NCBI GenBank assembly: GCA_003427395.1
Contig: BFEA01000011.1
Location: 5,436,951 to 5,490,801, forward strand
DNA: 53,851 bases
Origin: Chara braunii
Taxonomy: Eukaryota; Streptophyta; Charophyceae; Charales; Characeae
Direction: 5' to 3'
The notes under the pieces were generated by a model. It was not told the origin of the DNA. It did not search any database and worked only from the letters and a program-made list of their open reading frames with translations. The position numbers and the translations under genes are program-made. Below are positions 44,250 to 53,851 of the stretch, one piece after another (position 1 is the stretch's first letter; each line of letters begins with the position of its first letter).

Positions 44250-45831
44250 TCTTGATCGAAATCAATGAGGAAAAGAAATGCCGCAACGAAGCTGAGGCCG
44301 CTCGCAGCCGAGCAGCGACGATAGCAGCCGAAGCCTCAGCGGCAATCAACCAACTCCGGTTAGGCGCTTGTGCAACGCTGCAGCAGCGAGAGATGTACTA
44401 TGCTGCAACACTCAGAAAATGGCACTTTCACCAACGGAAAGCAACAGCTACCCGATGGACGCCAAGAAGATGAAGGCGGACAAACGCCGTGACGAAGCTT
44501 AGGCCGCTTGCATCCGTGCAGCTGTCCAAGCAGCTGTGTAGCAGCGACGACAGCAGTCCGAAGCTGTAGCAGCAATCGACCAACTCCGGTCTGCCGCGTG
44601 CGCAACACTGCAGCAGTGAGAGATGGACTATGCCCCAACACTCAGAAAATGGAACTTTTCACCAACGGAAAGCAACAGCAACTTGATGGATGCCGAGAAG
44701 ACCAAGGAGGACGTCTCCATGATGCTCGCGTAGCGTATAGCCACCTGCAACTACCAGCAACAAGAGCTGCAGCTCCTGGTAAGGGTGATCGACAGTGATC
44801 AGGGCCAGCAAGATGGCACCGACCGCAGTTTTCACATCTGCCTCCAGGACTTTGAGATAATGGACGCCGCCACTCCAGGTAGTGGGCGGGTACCAGCCAG
44901 TCATCCACACGACAACTGGAGCAACGGATCAACCATGTGGTAGCCACTATTGGTGACCTTGGCACATTTGCAGGACCAGCAGCAATCAGCCAGCAGCTGA
45001 CTACGAGCAGCTGACAACGCTGAAGACCAGCGACCAACGACCGTACAAGTTGCCGAATCTCAACATTGAGAAGTTTGACGACTACACCAAGCAAGACCCG
45101 GTCGCATGGTGGCAAGGATTTACCACTGCATTAAGTTTTCGCAACGTCCTCGAACACCTTAAGCTCGCTGCACTATATCTCAACACCACAGGTGGTTGCC
45201 AAATCTGGCTCAATCACTTCGCGTTCAAGGGAGGTGTGAGCATGGACCACTTGCACACCAAGTTGGACTGGGAAGCTCTGTGGAAAGGACGGTTCATCGT
45301 ACAGGACGAAGTTGCCAAGGGCATCAACAAAGTTTTCTAGATGTACCAAGGGACCCACCGGACGCGTCCAAATATCGCTGCCATTTTGGATCTGAACGTG
45401 CCATTCACACACATTCGACGCGAGTTCTTCAAAAGCATTGACTCCTTGACCCAAACATTTGGATGAGTGGAGGACTGTGAAGATTTCTACGCAATCGTAA
45501 CTCATACTCGCTCCCTCATACAAACCAATTGGCGTGCCGCTAACGAAGGGCAGCTGAATTTTGTGGAGAGAGCAATGTATGCAGCCAGTTGCTGCAGTCC
45601 TATCAACTAGACCAAGTGAAGGCCCATTGACTTCAGGATCAAGTGAAGGAGATGAAGTCGATGCCTTTCACCACGATGCACTCACTCAAGAACAAGAAAG
45701 GGGAAATTAGTGTCAACGTCGGATGCCGGACAGACGAACAAGCCTTGGGAAAAGTTCAAACGCACGGAAGAGCAATTCAAGCACCGACAAAAGTGGGGAT
45801 GCTCGTTGTGTGGTGGTGAGTGGTACCACCC
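44250..45831 (+). pseudogene. Degenerate Ty3/Gypsy Gag
   Basis: An Ala/Glu-rich N-terminal part (AEAARSRAATIAAEASAAINQL) is duplicated internally (about 44287 and 44493 onward). The capsid-like core follows: LPNLNIEKFDDYTKQDPVAWWQGF, LYLNTTGGCQIWL, WEALWKGRFIVQDE, VPFTHIRREFFKSI. Near the end KPWEKFKRTEEQFKHRQKWGCSLCGG looks like the start of a zinc knuckle that is cut off. Stops include TAG at 45338 and TGA at 45464; in the duplicated segment several stops sit where the other copy has CAG or CGA. A repeat begins just after the broken zinc knuckle. The family is assigned from remembered algal Gypsy Gag. Confidence 0.65.
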
Positions 45832-45847
45832 GTAGAGGTAGTCTTCC

Positions 45848-46059
45848 TCATTGTAGTCACGCCCACCCCCACCCCCTCGATGACTGTGTGTGTTGTGTGT
45901 GTGAAAGAAAGAGCGGTGAGATCCTGTCTGCTTTGCTGCATGCCACTCCCTACCCCTACTAACAATGACAACTACGACAATTGCAACAACTACAACAACG
46001 ATGACTACCTCTACTACTTGCTAGCACACTCCCCCATCCCACCTCTCCAAAAATGGTGG

Positions 46060-46096
<37 letters not shown>

Positions 46097-46200
46097 TGCG
46101 TGTGTGAGAGAGAGAGCCCATCTGGTTTGGCGGGTGCCACCCTCCCAACTGCTGCTGACAGTGATGACAGTTACTTCCATGACAACGATGACTACTGCAG
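45848..46200 (+). repeat. Dispersed repeat family, copy 1
   Basis: Shares with 48408-48655 the blocks GAGATCCTGTCTGCTTTG, CTACCCCTACTAACAATGA, TACTTGCTAGCACACTCCC, AAAATGGTGGCT, a TG/GA microsatellite and CTGACAGTGATGACAGTTAC. It includes a (TG)n run at 46064-46092. Confidence 0.8.
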
Positions 46201-46624
46201 CAAAGCAGATGGACTCTCTCTCTTGTGATGATTTGTGGGTGGAATGAGGCAAAATTTTGGGATCTTTGAAAAACAGACATTGTGGGCGTGCGAGCTCTTT
46301 GTCCTGGCAGATTCGAGCGGTAGATCCCGGCTTGTACTACAGAGTTATTGCCACAAGCCTAATCGGCATTGATCAGAAGCGAGAACGGACCTTGGAAGAT
46401 TCCATGACAACGAGGACTACTGCAGCAAAGCAGATGGACTCTCTCTCTTGTGATGATTTGTGGGTGGAATGAGGCAAAATTTTGGGATCTTTGAAAAACA
46501 GACATTGTGGGCGTGCGAGCTCTGTCCTGGCAGATTCGAACGGTAGATCCCGGCTTGTACTACAGAGTTATTGCCACAAGCCTAATCGGCATTGATCAGA
46601 AGCGAGAACGGACCTTGGAAGATT
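46177..46624. repeat. Recent tandem duplication, unit 225 bp
   Basis: 46177-46401 and 46402-46624 match with only about three differences: T/G at GATGACT, a 2-base deletion in CTCTTTGTCC, and G/A at GAGCGG. It starts inside the end of the dispersed repeat. Confidence 0.93.
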
Positions 46625-46847
46625 GACATACCAAGATCCGACTCAGCATGGACCATGACGGGACCAGACAGCATACGTCATCACTCAAAGAAAGATGGAG
46701 AAGAGACAAAGGGGAGATAGGGAGGATCAGCCACCATAGCCCGATGAACCCAGTCTCCAACGTATCCCCAGTGTCGCTGCTCATAACAATGTCAAGTCAC
46801 CATTTCACTCAGCTGGGCTATGTACGAATGTCACCAAGTCTCAAAGT

Positions 46848-46850
<3 letters not shown>

Positions 46851-46935
<85 letters not shown>
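46851..46935. repeat. (CT)n microsatellite
   Basis: About 42 uninterrupted CT units. On the minus strand it interrupts the Gypsy pol fragment straight after TEVRSFMGS. Confidence 0.97.
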
Positions 46936-46937
<2 letters not shown>

Positions 46938-48240
46938 ATCCCATGAAGGAGCGAACCTCCGTAGTGTTGGTGAAGTAGTTGGCGTGTATTTTGTCTTGCG
47001 GCATCACAAAGTAAGTCACTTATTCGAGCTCTTGTTGAGGGAACTCGCACTTAGCTCAGTTTATTTGGCCTTCGGTAGCCTCTCCAAAACAGTGCGCAGG
47101 TGCGCGAGGTGCTCGACCAAGGTCCGGCTATAAACCAAAATGCCGTCGAGGTAGATGAGCATGAGCCGGTCCAACATGTCACTAAACTCCATCAGCACCG
47201 TCACGTGGAAAGGAGACGGGGCATTGGTAAGGCCGAATGGCATTGCAACCCATTCAAAGTGCCCATGCCGTGTTTTGCATACCGTGTTTTGAATGCAGTC
47301 TTGTACAAATCTTGTGGATGGATCTTGATTTTGTGGTAACTGGATTTCAGGTCCAACTTCTAGAAATACGTAACGATGCCCCAAACGTTCGAGAAGGTCG
47401 ATGCAGAAGCGGGTATGCATGCTTAATGGTTTGTGTGTTAAGCTTGTGGTAATCAATGCATAGCCGCAAGGCTTTGTTCTTCTTCTGACGAAGACAATAG
47501 ATGCACTGCTGGGCGAGCTGCTAGGGCAAATCAAGCCCTTTGCAATAAGAGGAGACTTGTGCACGAAGCACTTCAAGCCTCCTCCCTCACGCCATAGATA
47601 TAACCGTGCGGAGGTATGACCCCTTCCTCGAGGAGTATCGTGTAGCGAATAGGCCGGTAGAATTCCGACAAAGGTTTCAAAAGGAGTCAAGAAACTTTAG
47701 AATTCGTGGGTTTAGTGGCGCTTCTGCTGTTGGCTCGTCTGATGGAAGGATGGTGTGAAAGAAGCCAAGGCCCATTTCTGCAACGTCGTGCCGTATGATG
47801 GAGTTGCGAATGCTGGGTGTAAAAAACATGTGACAACCGATAGAACGGTGAGATGGAGGAACCGCACATAGGACTAGCATGTCATTCCAATCACGAACGT
47901 GAAAGATACGACGATAAAAGTTCACTGGGTGGTCCTCACTTTTCAGCACAACATGTCCACAATCATGTTAAACTTTGTGTCCAAAATGTCGAAGGACACG
48001 GCTTGGTGTGTATGGAGGGCAAAGTACTCGATACGTCAATGCACCGATCAATGCATTTCTGCATGTAATTGGCGACCAATGTGACTTGTGTGGGGATTGC
48101 AACTTCCTTCGATCGCACGGCGACAGACCAGTGTGTGCCAAGTCTTGGCTAATGTAGTTGCGCGTAGCTTGACCATAAATCAAGGCGCTGCAGGAATGCG
48201 GATGTGAAGTAACGGCACGGCGATGTTGTCGTACCATTGC
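46936..48240 (-). pseudogene. Ty3/Gypsy Pol fragment (protease-like to reverse transcriptase)
   Basis: Reading right to left, ALIYGQATRNYIS looks like the aspartic protease active site with its Asp lost. KSEDHPVNFYRR and then RT follow: CKTRHGHFEWVAMPFGLTNAPSPF and LIYLDGILVYSRTLVEHLAHL, where the catalytic YLDD has become YLDG. The start of the next block (NTTEVRSFMGS) is cut by the (GA)n run. A stop at 47968 and a frameshift near 47690 add to the damage. RNase H and integrase are absent. The strand is opposite to the Gag fragment at 44250, so the two are not one simple element. Confidence 0.8.
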
Positions 48241-48407
48241 GTGGCATATTCTTCATAAGGTACTTGTGAAGGTCAGCAATCCATACTCCGTCTTTCGTTA
48301 ACAAAGTTGACCCTGCAGCATGCAAATACTAGTGCAATTCTACCATCAAAGCATTGCGGTTCAGTCATAGGAAGGAACCGGACGGAGGAAGAGGCAACCA
48401 TTGGAAA

Positions 48408-48655
48408 TCTGTGAGTTGTGTGTGTGAGAGAAGGAGGTGAGATCCTGTCTGCTTTGTTGCATGCCACCCCCTACCCCTACTAACAATGATGATGATTACC
48501 TCTACTACTTGCTAGCACACTCCCTCATCCCCTCTCCAAAAATGGTGGCTCTGTGTATGTGTGTGAGAGAGCGAGCCCATACGGTTTAACGGCTGTCGCC
48601 CTCCATCTGTTGCTGACAGTGATGACAGTTACTTCCATGACAGTGATGAATACTT
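48408..48655 (+). repeat. Dispersed repeat family, copy 2
   Basis: Same orientation as 45848-46200, with the same ordered blocks but a shorter microsatellite. Confidence 0.8.
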
Positions 48656-48892
48656 TGACAGCGGCAGCTACTGTGTGAATTAGAAGTGTCTCTACTACTA
48701 ACTACTATGCGCCCCTCCGCCTTCTACAACAACAGTAATGACCCTCATGTGAGCGACCGTGCAAAAGGAAAAAAGTAATAGATTCTTCGCATCTTTACTT
48801 GTGTCACATTTAACCTTTGTGACCTCGCATGTCCGTGTGTAATTTCTTTGCAAAGAAAAGGGAATACAAAAACAAGAACGCACGAGCTGGTC

Positions 48893-49025
48893 TATGTGTG
48901 TGTGTGCATGTGTGCATGTCTCACACAGATGCATGTGGGCTTGGGCATGTGTGTGTGTGTGTGCGCACACACAGATATGCACGTACATACATGCGTCTGT
49001 GCGCGTGTTTGTGTGTGTGTGTGTC
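48893..49025. repeat. TG-rich microsatellite
   Basis: Interrupted (TG)n and GCATG-containing dinucleotide repeats. Open frames here are artefacts. Confidence 0.9.
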
Positions 49026-49147
49026 GCCATATTTGCCATGAACAACTCCACAAAGAAAAGCATGATTGTGCGAGACTGTTTTGTCGGATTTTCACCGCAC
49101 CATCAGGAGGTTGAACCCCCACAGTTAAACCACGTCACCAAACCACC

Positions 49148-49215
49148 CAATAAACCAATCTATTAATCAATTAGTGAACTAATCAACCAATCAATCAGTC
49201 AATTAATTAATTGGA
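49148..49215. repeat. ATCA/ATTA tetranucleotide-like repeat
   Basis: Irregular AATCAATC and AATTAATT runs; similar sequence occurs at 53580-53700. 49216-49884 is AT-rich with an unremarkable 87-codon frame. Confidence 0.7.
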
Positions 49216-49884
49216 GTGATTGAATATTTTGTAGCCATACAAAAATGAAAAGAAAAAAAAAGGTGGGTTGATCATTTTATTGCATACTTAAATTTTTCTA
49301 GTGATAAATCATTTAAATAAAAAAGAAAACAAGGTCGGGTTACTTAAATTTTTCTAGTGATATAATTATTTAAAAAAAAAAAGAAAAAAGTTCGGGTTTT
49401 GAATAGGGGTTGGAGTGGTTTTTAACCTCGGATTGAAAGTCCTCGGGGTGTGGACCGGTTTTTTACCATTTGCCATTGTAACGTTTGGGGTTGTAACACT
49501 GCCTGAGAATAAAAAGGTTATTGTTGAGCGATACAATTCCCTCTTTTATCATTGTTTAATGAGATTGCCAATATTCCCAAACATTTTCGGTGAAAGTTGG
49601 AAATTGTTTATTTTCAGTATTGATATCTTAATTGAACTTAATTGTAACCTTGATGTGGACTTTGTGGGAGGCTGGTAGTCAGTGTGTTTGTCAAATGCTT
49701 TGACATGAAAACCAGCCTCCAATGATGATTTAATTTCGCGAGTAGTGCTAGAAAAGAGGGCGAAGTGGAAGGAGAAGAATACGTGTTTGATATGGAGGGT
49801 TTTCGTTATCAACAATGTGGTGTCGATATTGTTACCGTACAAGTTTGCATAATGGTGCTTCAACAAAGAGGTTATATCATTAGG

Positions 49885-50231
49885 AATTTACGAGGACAAC
49901 TTACATCACTATTATTAATGCATATCCACGAGTGTAGCAATGTGATTAATCGAGGGGCTTGGACATCCATTGTCCACACCAGTGATAATTCGCATGGGTA
50001 TTATAAATCGTAACCTTTAAGTTGTGACATTATTCATAGTGGATTTTATCATTATTGTTTGTCGACCATTATAAATTTTACGAGGATAACTTACATCACT
50101 GTTATTAATGCATATCCACGAGTGTAGCAATGTGATTAATCGAGGGGCTTGGACATCCATTGTCCACACTAGTGACAATTCGCATGGTGTGACATTATTC
50201 ATAGTGGATTTTATGATTATTGTTTGTCGAC
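49885..50231. repeat. Tandem duplication, unit about 160-190 bp
   Basis: AATTTACGAGGA...TTCGCATGG (about 113 bp) is at 49885 and 50074. GTGACATTATTCATAGTGG...TTTGTCGACC follows each (50025 and 50187). Copies are about 95% identical with short unique pieces between. Confidence 0.9.
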
Positions 50232-50262
50232 CCAAATCCTTTTGGAGTCTCGGGCCCTAAAC

Positions 50263-50432
50263 CACTAGTACCTTTGTCGTTTTGTTTTGACAAGTTTTAG
50301 CCTATTCCCGAACCTTTAGGAGGTCGGGTCCGACAACGGCTGTTATTGAGGAATTTAATAGGTCGTCGTTTCGTTTTGGTCTCTTGAAAGGTCGGAGGTC
50401 TATAATTGTTTGAACCTATAAAGGTACTAGCG
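50263..50432. mobile_element. MITE-like element, copy 2
   Basis: Ends CACTAGTACCTTT and AAAGGTACTAGCG are inverted repeats. The interior (GGAGGTCGGGTCCGACAACG, GTCGTCGTTTCGTTTTGG) aligns with 33677-33864. No coding capacity. Confidence 0.6.
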
Positions 50433-51015
50433 GTTCAAAGCAGATAGTCAGGTTAACACTCTAGGCATAGGTTTGAGTCATCCTTCTCACGTGGGTGGAA
50501 TGTCGTTATTGGGTTAAACTAAGTAAATCCAATCAAGATAAAAACAAAGTTTGAGGAGTGGTCAGAGAAAACTTGTTAAAGGCGAAATTTTGGATCAATT
50601 TGTTTTACGTTTGGAGGAAGTTTCGACATTTATATAAACCTTGGAGCGTTGGGAGGTGGGGATAAGCTTATTGTTAATCGATAATTGACGGGTCACAATA
50701 GTCGTGTGATGGGCGAAGATGGGTAAGAAAGGTTTTGAGAGTACAAAACATTTTGAACCTAGACAAAAGGATTAAAAAAAAAACGGGAAGTGTAGTCAAC
50801 TCTAAGAAATTATCATAAACATTTTGAACGTAGAGAGAAGGATTATAAAATAAAATCGGAGCTCTAGTCAGATTAAAAAAATTGATATAAAGTTATAGAT
50901 AAACTTGGAGCACTTGTTTCTCATTAGTTAAGTTATACTTTTAATGTAAGCTTCCTCTTTTTAAGAGGGGAATTGAGAAATGATAATGGGGAAATAAATT
51001 TTGTTTTTTTTCGTA
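50433..51015. other. AT-rich stretch, nothing recognised
   Basis: ACATTTTGAACCTAGA/ACATTTTGAACGTAGA with an AGGATTA tail occurs twice (50747 and 50819). No gene. Confidence 0.5.
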
Positions 51016-51133
51016 AACAAAGTGAAGAAACGCTTGCACGCTTTCCCCTAACGTTATGTGTTGAAGAGAGATTTAACAAAGTGAAGAAACGCTTGCACGC
51101 TTTCCCATAACGTTATGTGTTGAAGAGAGAATT
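51016..51133. repeat. Perfectly spaced 59-bp tandem duplication
   Basis: AACAAAGTGAAGAAACGCTT...TGTTGAAGAGAGA occurs from 51016 and 51075 with about two differences. 51134-51968 holds nothing recognised. Confidence 0.95.
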
Positions 51134-51968
51134 AACATATGGTATTGAATCAGTATTTTGCACAATTGAGACACACATGAATAGTTTTTATTTGTAAATG
51201 TTTATTGTCGTTTGATCGGATAAACGACATGGAATTATTTTTTAATATGAAAATTACCAATCGAAAGTTTTTCTTGGAAGTACAACTACACTAAAAATTT
51301 GACATCATTGGATAACGCATATAAACATAATTTGGGATAACATTACGTCGATTGGAATGTTTTATGAAACTCGCACCAGATCGGTGAAGATCGTTTTTTT
51401 TGCAATAGTAAGTTTAACATTTGTGTTTTCAGATAAACAATTGGATAGTAAAATAAAATAAAATTAAAACAAAAAGGTTTAGTGCTTCCACGCTGCAAAT
51501 TGCCACGCCTCGTAAAACTAGAGAGATAATTAAATATATAGTTTTGGAATGTTCGCAAGTGGTGTTAATATGACGATGATGTCATTCTATTTGGCGACAA
51601 CTATGTACGCTTGTCACTAGCCATTGAACTATTGAACCCAACTATGCAAAATATGACAGGTACCACAAACTACCACCTTTGTCATGAGTATATGTTATGG
51701 TCAGGATAAGGGATGGTGCTCTAGACTTTATATATAAAACAATGCACGAACTACGTATGTTTGTTTGGAAGGACAATAAATGGTAGAAATAATACAATAA
51801 CAAGATCAGAAGAGATACAGCGAGATTGACAAAGCTTAAGTTTATACCTTTTTCATAAACGGTAAATTTGTGAAGCAATAATTAAAAAAATAAGAAAAAA
51901 AATAGTTAGGGATGAAACAGGAAGTTGGTATTGCAACAAGGTGATAGATATGCGAAAGGAGTAGGTTA

Positions 51969-52219
51969 TTTCAAGCAAGACTATAACGTCGTTTGCTGTT
52001 GATGGACAATAATGGCCGCCAACAACCTTTTCATACCTTTTCCATCACACTAGTTATTTATAGAGGGCCTCATTTGGTATGGATTTGACTATTGTTTTAA
52101 GCAAGACTATAACGTCGTTTGTTGTTGATGGACAATAACGGCCGCTAACAACCTTTTCATACCTTTTTCACCACACTAGTTATCTATAGAGGACCTCATT
52201 TAGTATGGATTTGACTAAA
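51969..52219. repeat. 126-bp tandem duplication
   Basis: Copies from 51969 and 52095 share AAGCAAGACTATAACGTCG and end ATGGATTTGACT, with about ten differences, most of them transitions. Confidence 0.93.
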
Positions 52220-52439
52220 AGATGACAAACGCAGAAGCACATTAATAGATAATAATATGCGAGTAATAAGTTTCTTGAGATAACTCTCGAAAACACTTTG
52301 GTCACGATAGGTACAAAGAGTTGAAGAGGCGGTCGGATGGGAAACGACAACCTTTCGTTACTTGAGTGGTTATTTTATTTAGAAGAAAGATATATTTACA
52401 ATATATGACCCAACTTGTAGCAATTGACGCGCCCCACTA

Positions 52440-53240
52440 ATAGTTTAGAGCACTCGTTTTCCTTTCTACAAGCGTTAAGTGCACACTTTTCCTTGTAGAC
52501 CGTAGGCAAACAGACATAGATGGCAAACCACTACCAGATAAAAAACTTCATGCGTAAAACTTGTTCCCTTGGATTAACTTTCGCTATGCTTAATAAGTAG
52601 GCCTCATCTCTTCATAATATTACGCACAAGGCTTCATGATTATACCTTATCTCACCTGAGTGTCACATTGTGCACTTTGTGAGTAAGTTTAGTTCCTTAA
52701 GGCTACCAACGTAAGTTTTTGTGAAAAACCACTTATTAAACTTTATCAGCAAGCTTTATCTCTGAGTGTTTGTCACTCATATGACTTTGGATAGCGAACG
52801 TAATATCATAGTATAAGTATCTCTTGTTTTCTGAGACTATCACATACAATGTTTTTTTATCAAAACAATGTTTTTTTCACTATTACATAGAAAACTTGAT
52901 GAGCAAGTCTTTCCCCCTTAAGCTATCACTAATCATGCTATATGAGTACAATTGATCTCTTGACATTAAGACATATGAGTATTTATATGTAAATTTTATC
53001 CCTTATCATTGTGTAAATTTTATCCTTTATCATTATTGAAATAACCGTTGAAGAGGTGTCATCAATTTTAATCTCGTTAAACAATTATTCGTATGACTTT
53101 GGGATCAGACTTATCCTTTCAGACTAACATATATCAAGTTTTTTAAGTTTTATCTTTTTTGGTTATTACGCATTTCATATGATTTCACATGTATGGCCTT
53201 GTGAGTAAGATTGATCTCCTTAGTAGGGTCTTTGCCCTGA
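52440..53240. repeat. Very diverged tandem-like sequence
   Basis: A loose motif (TGTGAGTAAGTTTAGTTCCTTA, GAGCAAGTCTTTCCCCCTTA, GAGTACAATTGATCTC, GAGTAAGATTGATCTCCTTA), often with a nearby TATGACTT, recurs roughly every 100-250 bp. No gene was seen to the end of the window. Confidence 0.4.
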
Positions 53241-53579
53241 ATGTTTGGAGAGTTCAAACACCCCCCAAGTTGTTCGGGGGTTCGGGGTCCGACCAAATAG
53301 TAGTTCACGGTCCGCCAAACCTCATTTCGAGCCCGTAGAATTGTTTTTATTTACTTATCATTGATAAAGCATTACCTACACCACCTATCTTTCAATTGTG
53401 GTTGGATTTTGTGAAGTCAAAAAAGAAAAAAGAAAAAACTTCATCAAAGGTGGGTGGGTTAAAGAACTTTGTACCCCCCCATCCTCCTTTCACATTGATT
53501 CATTAATTAGTTCAGGTGGGATCGCCGGGGGTGGTGGGGATGGGGTTGCGGTGGGTTCCCCCCCCTTAGACCCCACCCC

Positions 53580-53700
53580 AACCAATCAAGAATCGATCGA
53601 TCAATGAATTAATTAATCATTCAATCAATCAAGGTTTGTTTTGTTTTAACTTTTTGATATATAATGTTATCGATTGATTGATTGATTGATTAATTGGTTG
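53580..53700. repeat. (ATCA)n and (GATT)n facing each other
   Basis: CAATCAATCAAGG on the left and a GATTGATTGATTGATT run on the right are inverted around an AT-rich spacer, so the segment could fold into a hairpin. Confidence 0.7.
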
Positions 53701-53851
53701 GAGTAGAGTCACCACCTCCTCGCAAGCCCCTTCCAACTAAGCAATCAATTGATCTCATGTTGTTGCTTATTTCGAATTTTTTGTTATAATTGGTTGGGGT
53801 AACCACCCACGACAAGTGTGTATGTGTGTGCGTGCAAGGGGGGCGACCCCC

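Noticed and set aside
49415-49678. 87-codon plus-strand frame
   Set aside because: Starts at GTG, AT-rich, no motif; consistent with chance.

Overview
This is nuclear DNA of a green-lineage eukaryote, most likely a streptophyte (charophyte) alga such as Chara. The only intact gene found is a plant-type, spliced 2,3-bisphosphoglycerate-independent phosphoglycerate mutase. The mobile DNA also fits: a Penelope-like element with the permuted domain order known from green algae and spike mosses, plus Gag/Pol relics whose wording resembles Ty3/Gypsy elements I remember from Chara. The species is inference; no search was possible.

Layout. 1-3265: degenerate tandem repeats and microsatellites. 3626-4465: decayed Gag fragment. 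4785-11132: a complete but inactivated Penelope-like retroelement on the minus strand, with two 746-bp pseudo-LTRs, a 10-bp target duplication, a hammerhead-ribozyme-like motif in each pseudo-LTR, and one 4.1-kb reading frame (zinc knuckle, coiled coil, SAP-like segment, GIY-YIG endonuclease, CxC linker, reverse transcriptase) broken only by six stop codons. 11133-14641: gene-free. 14642-15015: a MITE with 9-bp duplications. 15077-19140: a 5'-truncated L1-like LINE with poly-A tail and 15-bp duplications. 19825-40329: the iPGAM gene, six coding exons joining to 559 codons, with a 12.9-kb last intron made largely of minisatellites, a second MITE and an assembly gap. 40330-53851: microsatellites, a tRNA-derived SINE, Gypsy gag (plus) and pol (minus) fragments, a second MITE copy and many short tandem duplications, with no intact gene.

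The most interesting object is the Penelope-like element. As I recall the literature on N-terminal-endonuclease Penelope elements (Naiad/Chlamys), they were reported to lack canonical hammerhead motifs. This copy appears to carry one in both pseudo-LTRs, and has a Gag-like N-terminal extension fused in frame to its endonuclease-reverse transcriptase. All six stops are one C-to-T step from a sense codon and pseudo-LTR differences are mostly transitions, so decay by cytosine deamination is the simplest reading.
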